Assembly: GCF_003071345.1 (NCBI RefSeq)
Contig: NZ_QCYK01000002.1
Location: forward strand, 186,001-250,000
DNA: 64,000 nucleotides
Reading direction: 5' to 3'
Origin: Chitinophaga parva
Lineage (GTDB): Bacteria > Bacteroidota > Bacteroidia > Chitinophagales > Chitinophagaceae
Below are positions 43,074-52,600 of this stretch, one piece after another. The notes beneath the pieces were generated by a model that saw only the letters and a program-made list of their open reading frames with translations, had not been told where the DNA came from and made no database searches. A program made the position numbers and the translations under genes. Every line of letters begins with the position of its first letter. The stretch's first letter is position 1.

Positions 43074-43913
43074 ATGAAGCGATCTTTCTTTTTTGCAACC
43101 ATTATCTGTGTGTTGTTCAGCTGTAAAAAGGTAGAAGTACTTTCCTACGATGTGCAGCAGGATAATATTTACCTCAATTACCAGTTGGCAGACAGCGGTA
43201 ACGTTGTGTACTCCTTTGCTTACCACCCGGCCCTGGAACGGGATACCGTGTGGATACCCGTGATTGTTTCCGGGATGCCTGTGCATCATGACCGGCATTT
43301 TGCTTTCTCCGTGGTGGATTCAACAACTACCGCCGTGCAGGGACTGCATTTTGAACCGCTGCAGGCGGCATACACCCTGCCGGCAGATTCCGGTACTACC
43401 AAGGTGCCCGTTGTCCTGCTCAATAAGGATACTTCCCTGGAAACAAAATCAGTATTCCTTACTATAAAGATTAGCGGTGGACAAGACTTTGACAGCCGCC
43501 TGCCAGATACCATCCGCACTAAGACCATCTTTTTTTCCAGCCGCCTGGAACAGCCCGAGTGGTGGGCCGGCTGGGGAGAAATGGGCCCTTACAGCAGGGT
43601 GAAACACCAGTTATTCCTCATCTCTTCCGGTACTACAGACCTGGTAGTGAAGGGCTCTTACCCGGACTGGAATTTGGAAATCCCACGGAGCCTCTATTAT
43701 ATTGAGAATACCCGTTCCTTCCTCAACCATCCTTTTGAATGGGTAAGAGATAATCCATCCTCCGGGTATATACTGGAAAAAAGAACAGATAGTACAGAAG
43801 ATTATGATTTCTATAATCCTTCCTTACCGAATAAAAGGTTTTACCTGAAGTACTTCCCCACCGCCGATAAATATGTGTTTATTGACGAGAACGGGCAACA
43901 AGTCACGCTTTAA
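43074..43913 (+). CDS. DUF4843-like lipoprotein
   Basis: A 279-residue predicted lipoprotein (Cys17 in CVLFSC). After it come beta-rich stretches such as DNIYLNYQ and PVIVSGMPVHHDRHFAFSVV, then FEPLQAAYTLPADSGTTKVPVVL. This arrangement matches DUF4843 proteins that follow SusD genes. It overlaps no neighbour but lies 9 bases after the SusD gene. It is probably a surface accessory binding protein; the function is not established. Confidence 0.75.
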   Translation: MKRSFFFATIICVLFSCKKVEVLSYDVQQDNIYLNYQLADSGNVVYSFAYHPALERDTVWIPVIVSGMPVHHDRHFAFSVVDSTTTAVQGLHFEPLQAAYTLPADSGTTKVPVVLLNKDTSLETKSVFLTIKISGGQDFDSRLPDTIRTKTIFFSSRLEQPEWWAGWGEMGPYSRVKHQLFLISSGTTDLVVKGSYPDWNLEIPRSLYYIENTRSFLNHPFEWVRDNPSSGYILEKRTDSTEDYDFYNPSLPNKRFYLKYFPTADKYVFIDENGQQVTL

Positions 43914-43924
43914 TTACAAGTACC

Positions 43925-45349
43925 ATGAGACTCCGTTTTATATTTTTGCTCCTTCCCCTTGCCTTGCTGCTGCATGCCTGCAAAAAAGACCTGGGAAATT
44001 ACAATTATCACCCACCTTCAGAACCCATGCTGGATGGGGTGGATGGCAATATAGTGCCTGCCACTGTAGGTGATACGCTGATCTATATGCCGTATGTGTT
44101 TCTGCAGGGAGCAGATCCCGCAAAGGACCTGCAGTTCGACTGGAGCATTCTAGTACCGGAAGAAGCCAGGGCCGTGCATTACACCGGCTATCCGTTGAAG
44201 ATAGTTTACAACCTGAAACCCATGTTGCGCGATGCAGAACTGGTGATCACGGATAAGCGTAATGGCATCAAGTATTTTCATGATTTCCAGGTACAGGGTA
44301 CTACGCAGTTTTCCCAGGGAGCTACTGTACTCAGTGTGGATAATGGGGTAACGAAATTGTCCTTTATCCGGCCGGATAGTACGGTGATGGCCAATCTTTA
44401 CGAGGCCCTCCACCAGGAAGACCTGCCGGCCAATCCGCAGCAACTGTTTGCCAAACCTGCTGCTTACCAGGAAGGCTCCGTGGAAGACTATTGGGTGATC
44501 TGTAAAGACCCCGCAAAGACCAGTGTAATTATTGATGGCAGTACTATGCTCCGGAAGCGCTATTTCAATGAGCAGTTCTTCACTGCGCCCAGCCCATTGG
44601 TGACAGAGGCTTTTGATGGCACCAGCGGTATTCCCACCGGCATTATTAACGGTAAACTTTACCTGAGTGTAACCACGACGGCACCCTATGCACCTGATTT
44701 TGGTAAGTTTTCCAATATGGCAAGCGGCGTAGGCGGTGATTATACCCTCTCTAAATTCTATAACCGCCTGCCTTCCTGCTTTTTTGGGTTTGATACGAAG
44801 AGCAATGGCTTTGTAACCTTTGACGGGCAGGGCAATTACATGGGGAACGATTATATGGTGGCTGCAGATGTATTTGATCCAAAGGCCCTGGGCGATGGAG
44901 AACTCATTTACTTGCATGCAGTGCCAGGTACCTCTTATGCATTTTTTAAATCAACAGACGGTAACCTGTACGAATACACGTTTTACATAGACATGGATAA
45001 CTATGACCAGCGCACCATTAAGCCGGTGCGGAAACGCGTGTTCAAAGGCGCCAGCCTGGTACAGGCAGATACCAAGTGGCAACGTTCCGGTACAGATGTT
45101 TACTATTTCACTTCTGGCGATAAAGTGTACCGTTACAATCCGCTGAATGAAGACCTGCGCCCCCTGAAAACGGACTTCCAGGGTAAAAAGGTAACCATGA
45201 TAAAGCTGGTGAACAATGATAACCAACTGCGTGTAGGCGTAGATGGGAGTGTAACAAAACTGGATGTAAGCGTAGGTAAAGACGGCGCGTTTATCAGCAG
45301 GGTGGATGGCATTCCTGGCTCACCGGTAGATATTATCATCAAAAACTAA
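43925..45349 (+). CDS. PKD-like family lipoprotein
   Basis: A 474-residue predicted lipoprotein (Cys19 in LLHACKKDLGNYNYH). The opening KKDLGNYNYHPPSEP and the following Ig/PKD-like region with LQFDWSILVPEEARAVHYTG are typical of PKD-like lipoproteins found in SusCD loci. The C-terminal part is rich in beta strands with repeated Tyr and Trp (YNPLNEDLRPLKTDFQG), suggestive of a propeller-like fold. It sits between the DUF4843-like and metallopeptidase genes with short gaps. Confidence 0.75.
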   Translation: MRLRFIFLLLPLALLLHACKKDLGNYNYHPPSEPMLDGVDGNIVPATVGDTLIYMPYVFLQGADPAKDLQFDWSILVPEEARAVHYTGYPLKIVYNLKPMLRDAELVITDKRNGIKYFHDFQVQGTTQFSQGATVLSVDNGVTKLSFIRPDSTVMANLYEALHQEDLPANPQQLFAKPAAYQEGSVEDYWVICKDPAKTSVIIDGSTMLRKRYFNEQFFTAPSPLVTEAFDGTSGIPTGIINGKLYLSVTTTAPYAPDFGKFSNMASGVGGDYTLSKFYNRLPSCFFGFDTKSNGFVTFDGQGNYMGNDYMVAADVFDPKALGDGELIYLHAVPGTSYAFFKSTDGNLYEYTFYIDMDNYDQRTIKPVRKRVFKGASLVQADTKWQRSGTDVYYFTSGDKVYRYNPLNEDLRPLKTDFQGKKVTMIKLVNNDNQLRVGVDGSVTKLDVSVGKDGAFISRVDGIPGSPVDIIIKN

Positions 45350-45358
45350 AACTGCAAC

Positions 45359-46303
45359 ATGAAACTCAATCAATATTTTCTTCTGATCATTGCAGGGGTA
45401 ACACTGGTAGCGGCAGCCTCCTGTAGAAAAAATGATCCCAAACCGACGGTAGTAGACAAGGGGCCTAAGCCGGACTCCATCTGGAAGGAGCACTTTCCGC
45501 TCGTGAAGTACCATAACCAAACGCTCACACTGGCTTATTATGACCAGGAAGTGGTGATCTATAAAGACCCGGGTGTAGAGCCTTCCATTACCTGGCCTTA
45601 TGAACTGATGTCCAGGGTGTGGAAATATGCCAAGTCGGTATATGGGCCCATGGGTAAAGATCCCCGCCTGTATGTAGTGCTGCATGGTGGCACCTATGGC
45701 GAGATAGGACAGCCGCTGTATTATTTTGATCCAAACGGTGAATACCGCAACGTAGTGGATTTTAGCACTGGCAACTGGAACAGCTGGTACTTTTCTGAGC
45801 CCGGCCTTATCCATGAAGTATGCCACGTGGTAGAGTCTACCAATAATAATGTGGCAGGTTCCCCGGCCTTTCCGGTATGGGGCGACAGCAAATGGCAGGA
45901 TATCTTCATTTATGATGTGTACCGCGCACTGGGCATGACGGATAAGGTGGCCGCCTGGCAAAATTTTTACCAGGAAAGCACGGTGAAATATCCCTCGCCA
46001 AACAGCCACTGGTACCGCGATTGGTGGATTCCTATTTACAACAAATACGGAGAATCCAAAGTGCTCAACAAATTCTTTGTATTGCTGTCACAAAATTTTC
46101 CTACGCACCATATAGACAATCCCGTGATTGAAAAGCAGTATGACCGGGACCTGAATTTTGGAGAGTACGTACACTTTACCAGCGGGGCTGCTGGTGTAAA
46201 TCTGAAAGCCCAGGCTGCCATCGCATTTGGCTGGACAGATGAATTTGAGGCGCAGTTCCAGCAGGCACAGAAAGATTTTCCGAATGTAAAGTATAGTGAA
46301 TAA
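45359..46303 (+). CDS. Lipoprotein with HExxH metallopeptidase motif
   Basis: A 314-residue predicted lipoprotein (Cys22 in VAAASC). The zinc motif HEVCH occupies residues 152-156, preceded by a hydrophobic GLI. A third ligand is likely among Asp176, Asp181 and Asp186 in WGDSKWQDIFIYD, as in gluzincin-type enzymes, but this is not certain. No named peptidase family was recognised. As the last gene of the locus, it suggests that the imported substrate is peptide or glycopeptide. Confidence 0.75.
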   Translation: MKLNQYFLLIIAGVTLVAAASCRKNDPKPTVVDKGPKPDSIWKEHFPLVKYHNQTLTLAYYDQEVVIYKDPGVEPSITWPYELMSRVWKYAKSVYGPMGKDPRLYVVLHGGTYGEIGQPLYYFDPNGEYRNVVDFSTGNWNSWYFSEPGLIHEVCHVVESTNNNVAGSPAFPVWGDSKWQDIFIYDVYRALGMTDKVAAWQNFYQESTVKYPSPNSHWYRDWWIPIYNKYGESKVLNKFFVLLSQNFPTHHIDNPVIEKQYDRDLNFGEYVHFTSGAAGVNLKAQAAIAFGWTDEFEAQFQQAQKDFPNVKYSE

Positions 46304-46367
46304 GGCTTTTATCCACTGTTTGAAATTATCCGCATTTTTCCATTGGAAGTTACTCTAAGCAATAACT

Positions 46368-46393
46368 GGCCACATTCCTGTGGCCGTTTTTTT
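46368..46393 (+). terminator. Terminator ending locus 1
   Basis: GGCCACA (46368-46374) pairs with TGTGGCC (46379-46385) around TTCC, followed by G and seven T. Confidence 0.82.
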
Positions 46394-46411
46394 GAATCCT
46401 ACACTTACAGA

Positions 46412-46439
46412 AGCGGCCTGCAAAGATTTGCAGGCCGCT
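46412..46439. repeat. 13-bp hairpin between locus 1 and the Spy-like gene
   Basis: AGCGGCCTGCAAA (46412-46424) pairs perfectly with TTTGCAGGCCGCT (46427-46439) with a 2-base centre. T-runs are weak on both sides, so it probably serves the minus-strand gene as a terminator or end-protecting hairpin. Confidence 0.55.
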
Positions 46440-46483
46440 ATTTTAAACGCTATCTAATTTAAACCAAACTTGAACTCAATATT

Positions 46484-47449
46484 TTATTGCTCGGGTGCAG
46501 GCGCTGCATCGGGGGCGGGGCGGCCGTGATGCATGTGTGCACGCATTTCTTTTTTACGTTCCTGCAGTTTTGCAAACTGGTCGGGGGTGAGGATACTCTG
46601 CACCTGTGCATTGTACTGCTGGCGCAGTGCTTTGAACTGGGTGCGGCGGGCGGCGGTGTCACTGTTTTCACGCAGGGCGCGGGCATTCTTGAAGAAATCG
46701 CCACGGGCAGCGGCCAGTTTCTGGGACTGCTCATCGCTCAGGCCCAGGTCCTGTTTCATACGGTCGTTCATTTTGGCGAAGTCCGGGCGGCCGCCAAAGC
46801 CGGGACGTCCCTGGCGCATGCGGGCCATCATCTGCTGCTGGTGATCCTGCCATTTGGCATATTGATCCGCATTCAGGATACCTTTTACCTTGGTTTCATA
46901 AGCGGTGCGCAGGCTTTGGAACTGGGCGCGGCGGGTAGCAGAATCACTGCTGGCGCTGTTCTTATGCAGGTCGCTCATGCTTTTGAAAAAATCTTTATTG
47001 GCACTGGCCAGTTGCTGGCTCTGGGCATCGGTAAGGCCCAGGTCCTGCTTGGTCCTTTCCTGCATGCGGGCAAAATCCGGGCGGTGGCGGGGCCCGTCAA
47101 AACCACGGCGGCCCATATCCATGCGGGATCTGCGGTTATTCATATCCTGCTGCCACTGTGCGTACTGGTCTGCAGAAAGTACGCCTTTGATCTTGTCCTG
47201 GCGGGTGGCCTGCAGGGCTTTGAATTTAGCCTGGCGGTCTGTTTTGCTCAGGGAGCTGTCTTTCATGATGGCGTGGGAAGTGGTGAAGAAGTCTTTATTG
47301 ATCGTCTTCAGTTGCTCCTGTTGAGCGGTGCTCAGGTGCAGGTCGGTCATGCGGTGATCACCGCGGCCGGGGTGCACGTGGGTGCTGTCCTGTGCAGATG
47401 CTGCAGTGGCCAGGAATACGCAGAGCGCGAAGGTGAGTAATGCTTTCAT
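46484..47449 (-). CDS. Secreted protein with three Spy/LTxxQ-like repeats
   Basis: A 321-residue protein starting MKALLTFALCVFLATAASAQ (signal peptide). It holds three repeats of about 75 residues, at roughly 33-110, 131-210 and 225-300. Each has the pattern LGLTDAQSQQLA ... NKDFF ... RRAQFQSLR ... VKGIL ... DQYAKWQ. This helix-rich repeat resembles the Spy/CpxP fold, a periplasmic chaperone or stress sensor. The repeats are separated by Arg/Met/Gly-rich linkers. It is divergent from the second sigma factor gene. The frame can be read from an upstream TTG, but the ATG fits better. Confidence 0.85.
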   Translation of the reverse strand: MKALLTFALCVFLATAASAQDSTHVHPGRGDHRMTDLHLSTAQQEQLKTINKDFFTTSHAIMKDSSLSKTDRQAKFKALQATRQDKIKGVLSADQYAQWQQDMNNRRSRMDMGRRGFDGPRHRPDFARMQERTKQDLGLTDAQSQQLASANKDFFKSMSDLHKNSASSDSATRRAQFQSLRTAYETKVKGILNADQYAKWQDHQQQMMARMRQGRPGFGGRPDFAKMNDRMKQDLGLSDEQSQKLAAARGDFFKNARALRENSDTAARRTQFKALRQQYNAQVQSILTPDQFAKLQERKKEMRAHMHHGRPAPDAAPAPEQ

Positions 47450-47615
47450 GGTCAATGATTTTGTTTTTGTGTTGTAGGTAAGACGGGCATGGATAACGGT
47501 GGTTTAAGGGCGGGCGGGGCGCTTAACAATGTTTAACAGAGGCGCATGGAGCGGCCTGGGGTGGTTTGGCATTGTAAGATATAAATCCTAACTTCCTGTC
47601 ATAAACATATTCCAC

Positions 47616-48191
47616 GTGTCTGAAACGACTTGCATTACCGGTTTGCACAGGGGTGAGGCAGGGGCTTTTCATTATATTTTTACCTTGTTTCACCCCCGCC
47701 TTTGTTTTTTTGCCAACGGCCTTTTACCTCCTTCCATTGAAACTACGGCTGAAGATGTTGTGCAGGAAGCCTTTGTAAAACTTTGGGAAAAACGTACGCG
47801 CTTCCAGGACCTGGATGGGGTGCGCGCTTTCCTGTACCTGGCCGTAAAGAACGCCTGCTTCAATGTGCTCAAACATGAAAAAATAGTGGCCCGCCACCGC
47901 GGGGAAAATGCAGCCCTGCCGGAACACCCGGTGGTGATGCAGCGCCTGTTACAGGCCGAAGTAACGGAACAGGTGCGCCTGGCCCTGGCCCGCCTGCCGG
48001 AGGGGTGCAGGGACGTATTGCAACTTAGCTATTTTGAAGGGCTGCGCAATGAAGATGCCGCACGGGTGCTGCACGTGTCTGTAAACACCGTGAAATCCCA
48101 GAAGCAGCGCGGCATGCGGCTTTTACGGGATATCATGAAAGAGCCGTACTGGCGGGTGCTGGTATTACTGCTGGTGAAATGCTTTTTTTAA
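47616..48191 (+). CDS. FecI-type ECF sigma factor, locus 2
   Basis: A 191-residue ECF sigma factor, likely partner of the FecR gene downstream. Region 2 (TAEDVVQEAFVKLWEKRTRF ... DGVRAFLYLAVKNACFNVLKHEK) and region 4 (LPEGCRDVLQLSYFEGLRNEDAARVLHVSVNTVKSQKQRG) are seen. The protein ends in a hydrophobic tail, WRVLVLLLVKCFF, like the other sigma factor in the window. The start is GTG. The start of the Spy-like gene is 167 bases away on the other strand. Confidence 0.92.
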   Translation: MSETTCITGLHRGEAGAFHYIFTLFHPRLCFFANGLLPPSIETTAEDVVQEAFVKLWEKRTRFQDLDGVRAFLYLAVKNACFNVLKHEKIVARHRGENAALPEHPVVMQRLLQAEVTEQVRLALARLPEGCRDVLQLSYFEGLRNEDAARVLHVSVNTVKSQKQRGMRLLRDIMKEPYWRVLVLLLVKCFF

Positions 48192-48308
48192 ACCCTGCAT
48201 CCGGGAACGTTACCGGGTGGCCGGTACACAAAGAAAAATATGCCGCCCGCTTCCACCCGTTTTTTCTGCTCAGTTGTTGTATGATCATATCAACCCATTT
48301 TTTGCTCC

Positions 48309-49460
48309 ATGTCTCCCGTTCACCCACAATTTAAAATAGCAGACCTGATCGCCAAACAGCTCCGGGAGGGGCTGGGTACCGAAGAAGCAGCCATGCTGAA
48401 CGGATGGCGGCGTGAGCACCCGGACAACCAGGTGTTGTACGAATGGCTTACAGACCCGGTGAACCTGCAGGAGGCGCTGCGCAACTGGCCGGCAGAGCCG
48501 GATGAAGCAGCCTGGCAGTCAATGATGGCCAACCTGCCCGTGCACGATGAACGTAATTTTTTCCTGCGCAGGATATTGCCATACGCGGCCCTGCTGGCCA
48601 CCTGCATCATTGGTACAGGACTGTGGTGGACACACCGCACACCCGCTTCGCCGGCTACCATTACCACCGCAAAAAAGGAGCTAACGGTAACGGATATACG
48701 CCCGAAAGGAAAGGTGGCCACCCTGAAACTGGAAAATGGCCTGTCCATGCAGCTGGACAGCCTGCATGCCCTGGCGCAGGCGGTGGCCAGTGTGCCGGAC
48801 AACGCCGTGAATATCATTGAAACACCGCGGGGGGGCGAGTACCAGCTTACCCTGCCGGACGGGAGCAAGGTGTGGCTGAATAACGCGTCCAGCCTCCGTT
48901 TCCCCGCACACTTCCGGGGTGGTGAGCGGCAGGTACATCTCAGTGGGGAGGCTTATTTTGAGATAGCCCCGGACGCAAAGCACCCGTTCATTGTAAGCAC
49001 GCAGAAAGCAATCATCCGTGTACTGGGCACGCGCTTCAACGTAAGTGCGTATCAGGATGACCGTTATGAAAGCACCGTGGTAAGCAGCGGCCTGGTGCAG
49101 GTGATGAGCCATACTACCACCGCGGCCCCCGTGCTGTTGAAACCTGGTTTTGAAGTTGTGATCGGTGAATGGAAGGATTCCATACAAATAGACAAGGCAG
49201 ACCTGGAAGCCACACTGGCGTGGAAAGACGGGCTGTTCATATTTGACAGTGCGCCGCTGGATGAGGTAATGCAGCGCGTAGCCCGCTGGTATGATGTGCG
49301 CGTGGAGTACCATTTGCCGGCAGGCCAGTCCCTGCATTTTACAGGAAGGATACAGAAATATGAAAACATTAATGCCCTGTTGCATTTACTTGAATTAACC
49401 CGCAGGGTGCGCTTTGAAGTGAAAGACCGGACCGTGAACGTATATCCATTTTCAGCATAG
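48309..49460 (+). CDS. FecR-type anti-sigma factor, locus 2
   Basis: A 383-residue single-pass protein. The membrane segment is about residues 88-107 (RILPYAALLATCIIGTGLWW). The FecR domain (about 175-270) has TPRGGEYQLTLPDGSKVWLNNASSLRFP and LSGEAYFEI. A DUF4974-type domain ends it (DEVMQRVARWYDVRVEYHL). It lies between the sigma factor and a susC gene and is expected to regulate that gene. Confidence 0.93.
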   Translation: MSPVHPQFKIADLIAKQLREGLGTEEAAMLNGWRREHPDNQVLYEWLTDPVNLQEALRNWPAEPDEAAWQSMMANLPVHDERNFFLRRILPYAALLATCIIGTGLWWTHRTPASPATITTAKKELTVTDIRPKGKVATLKLENGLSMQLDSLHALAQAVASVPDNAVNIIETPRGGEYQLTLPDGSKVWLNNASSLRFPAHFRGGERQVHLSGEAYFEIAPDAKHPFIVSTQKAIIRVLGTRFNVSAYQDDRYESTVVSSGLVQVMSHTTTAAPVLLKPGFEVVIGEWKDSIQIDKADLEATLAWKDGLFIFDSAPLDEVMQRVARWYDVRVEYHLPAGQSLHFTGRIQKYENINALLHLLELTRRVRFEVKDRTVNVYPFSA

Positions 49461-49552
49461 TATTTTTTTGTTCCACCAAAATTCTAAGACGTTATGATCA
49501 CCATTGCACAGCCAAAATCTGGCCTCTCATAGTTTTTTTCCTACATAAAAAA

Positions 49553-49626
49553 AGCCGGAAATGCGTCAACATTCCCGGCTGAAAAGTTTAACCACATATT
49601 CGCCCGTTGCGAGCGAAACGAATATG
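49553..49626. promoter_or_regulatory. Leader of the second susC: two hairpins, one in antisense orientation
   Basis: Hairpin 1 (49553-49563 with 49570-49580, one mismatch) is preceded by A7 on the plus strand, so on the minus strand it is followed by seven T and looks like a terminator. Hairpin 2 has perfect 9-bp arms, ACATATTCG and CGAATATGT (49594-49602 with 49619-49627), 30 bases before the start. Together they fit an antisense RNA against the susC leader. No clear minus-strand -7 box was found. Confidence 0.4.
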
Positions 49627-49655
49627 TATTGTCTAACACTTAACCATACTAAGGT

Positions 49656-52600
49656 ATGAAAAAACTTTTATTGCCCCGGCGCCAGCCTGGCTGGCCGGGC
49701 ATGTACACGTTAATGGCCCGTGTTATGCGCCTCACGCTATTTTTACTATTTACCTGCATCCTGAAACTATCCGCCACGGGGTACTCACAGGAAGTAAAGC
49801 TTTCGCTGTCCATGAAGGAAGTGAAGCTTTCCCGCATTTTTGCCCTCATCCAGCAAAAGAGCGATTACCAGTTCCTGTACAATGATGAAGACGTGCGCAA
49901 TGCACCACCTATTACCATCAGTGTGCATGATGCTACCATACCCCAGATCCTCAAAACATGCCTGAAAGACTATCCCCTCGGCTATTCCATTGAGAACAAT
50001 ACCGTGGTGATAGCCCCCCTGGCGCCAGCGCGTGAAATGACCGCACCGGCCTTCGTGGTAAAAGGGCGGGTGACCGATGAAAAAGGCGCAGGCCTGCCCG
50101 GGGTGGCGGTGCTGCTCAAAGGCACGCAGACGGGCACCCTCACGGATGGCAACGGCAATTTCTCCCTGTCCCTTAAAGACGGCAGTGGTACACTGCTGAT
50201 AAAACTTATTGGTTACACCCCACAGGAAATTGCAGTGGCCGGGCGCCAGAATATCGAGGTACAGCTGGTGCCCGAGCCCCAGTCACTCAACTCTGTGGTG
50301 GTGGTGGGTTATGGTACCCAGCGCATCAAGGAAGTGAGCGGCGCCATTGCCAGTGTAAGTTCCCGCGATTTTAACAAAGGCGTGGTGACCAACCCTATGC
50401 AGCAGGTACAGGGCAAAGTGGCTGGCCTGGTGATCACCCTGCCTGGCGGTGACCCTAATCAGGCGGCAGTGATCCGCCTGCGCGGGCAAACTTCCTTGCT
50501 TGGTAAGCAGGACCCCCTCATCGTGGTAGATGGCGTGCAGCTGGACGATCCGGCCCGCATTAACAATATTCCACCCGGTGACATTGCATCGTACGATGTA
50601 CTGAAAGATGCTTCCGCCACGGCCATTTACGGGGCACGCGGAGCCAACGGCGTGATCATCATCAATACCAAGAAAGGCCAGGCCGGCATGATGGCCGTGG
50701 ACTACGCCGGGTATGTGGGCGCAGACCGCATTTCCAAGCAATACAACATGCTGAGCGCCGATGAATGGAAAACCGCCATGACAAACCTTGGCAGCAGCCC
50801 GGATGCCATAGCAGGCTATCTCAAAGGCGGCAATACCAACTGGACGGACGCCCTGACCCGCACTGGTGTAGTACAAAGCCATACCCTGGGCGTGTCTGGC
50901 GGCACCCCGCATTTTGTATACCGCGCTTCCGCCAACTACCTGGACCAGCAGGGCATTGTGATCAATACCGGCCAGCAGATAGCAGGCCTGCGCTTCAATG
51001 CACAACAGAAAGCCCTCCAGGACCGGCTGGACATACAGGTAGGCGTGGTGCTTTCCAAAACGGTGCGCAAGTATGCAGACTACAACATCTTCCAATATGC
51101 ACTGAACTCACCGCCCACTTACCCGGTGTACAATGCAGACGGCAGCTTTTTCCATTATAGTGATTTTGCATTGCAAAACCCCGTGGAAATGCAGACAGAG
51201 CAGGAGAACGGGGGCGTGGAGCATTTCTCCCAGATGTTCGGCACCGTGAACTATGAACTGCTGAAAGGCCTGAAAGTAGGCGTTACCGGGTCGCTCACAC
51301 ATTTTGGCCTTGATTCCAACTATTTCCAGCCCACTTTCCCGCTGGTGAATAACCTGAACATGGCCAAGAAAACGGACAACAACCGTGATTCAAAACGCGG
51401 GGACGTGCATATCAATTACAACCACACCTGGAATGAGAAACACAACTTTGGATTTACCGGTGTGTACGAGTACAATGAATTTACCAACAGTAATTTCTCC
51501 GCGCAGGGCGGCAATTTCCTGGTGGAAGATTTCCAGGACAACAACCTGAATGCATCCGACCCGGCCCGTATCATCATTAATTCCTACAAGGAGAATTATA
51601 AGCTGATCTCCTTCATGGGCCGTGTGAATTATAACTACCGCGAGAAATATTATTTCGAGGCCAGTGTGCGCCGCGATGGCTCTTCCAAGTTTGGGGCAAA
51701 CCAGCGCTGGGGTACTTTCCCGGCCGTATCCGGCGCATGGCGCATCGGCCAGGAGCCTTTCCTGCAGCACGTTTCATGGCTCAGTGAGCTGAAGCTGCGC
51801 GCAGGTTATGGCATTGTAGGTAACTCTGATGCCATCTCCCCGTACAACTCCCAACTGCTGGTAGGCACGGTGGGCCGCTATTATGACGGCGCTACCAACA
51901 GCTATCATCAGGCCTATATTCCTACGCAAAATGCTAACCCGGACCTGCGCTGGGAAGAGCGCCACGGGATGAACCTGGGCCTGAATTTTGGCCTGCTGGA
52001 TAACCGCATTACCGGTGATTTCAACGTGTTCAATGATAAGACCAAACACCTGCTCTACAACTACACGGTGCCGGTGCCGCCTTTTTATGTGAACAACATC
52101 CTGGCAAACGTGGGCAACCTTTCCAACAAAGGCGTGGAACTGGCGCTGAGCGCGGATATCATAAAAGGCAAACGTTTCAGCTGGCGCGCGCAGGGACAGA
52201 TCGCTTTCCTGAAAACCCGCGTCACCAGCCTGTCCGGTACTTACCAGGGCTATAAAGTGGTAACAGATAATATCGTGGGCGGCTCTGCGCAGGGCCGCGG
52301 GCTCAGTACTACGCCCATCACTTACCTGAAAGTGGGCTATGCGCCGTACACCTTCTACCTGCCGCATTTTGCCGGGGTGGACAAGGATGGCCACCAGTTG
52401 TTTGACTCTGCCGGGGTGGCTATCAGCACGGCACAGAATGCACCCAAACATTACATTAACCCGGTGCCGGATTTCAACTATGGTTTTGGTAGCACCCTGT
52501 CGCTGGATAACTGGAGCCTTAACTTTTTCTTCCGCGGGGTGCATGGCCAGAAAAACTTTAACAACACCCTCATGATCCTGGACAATGTGAACCGCCTGCC

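Noticed and set aside
41583..46303. The HExxH lipoprotein as a member of the Peptidase_Mx1 group
   Set aside because: The flanking residues around HEVCH differ from the pattern I associate with that group, so no family name is assigned.
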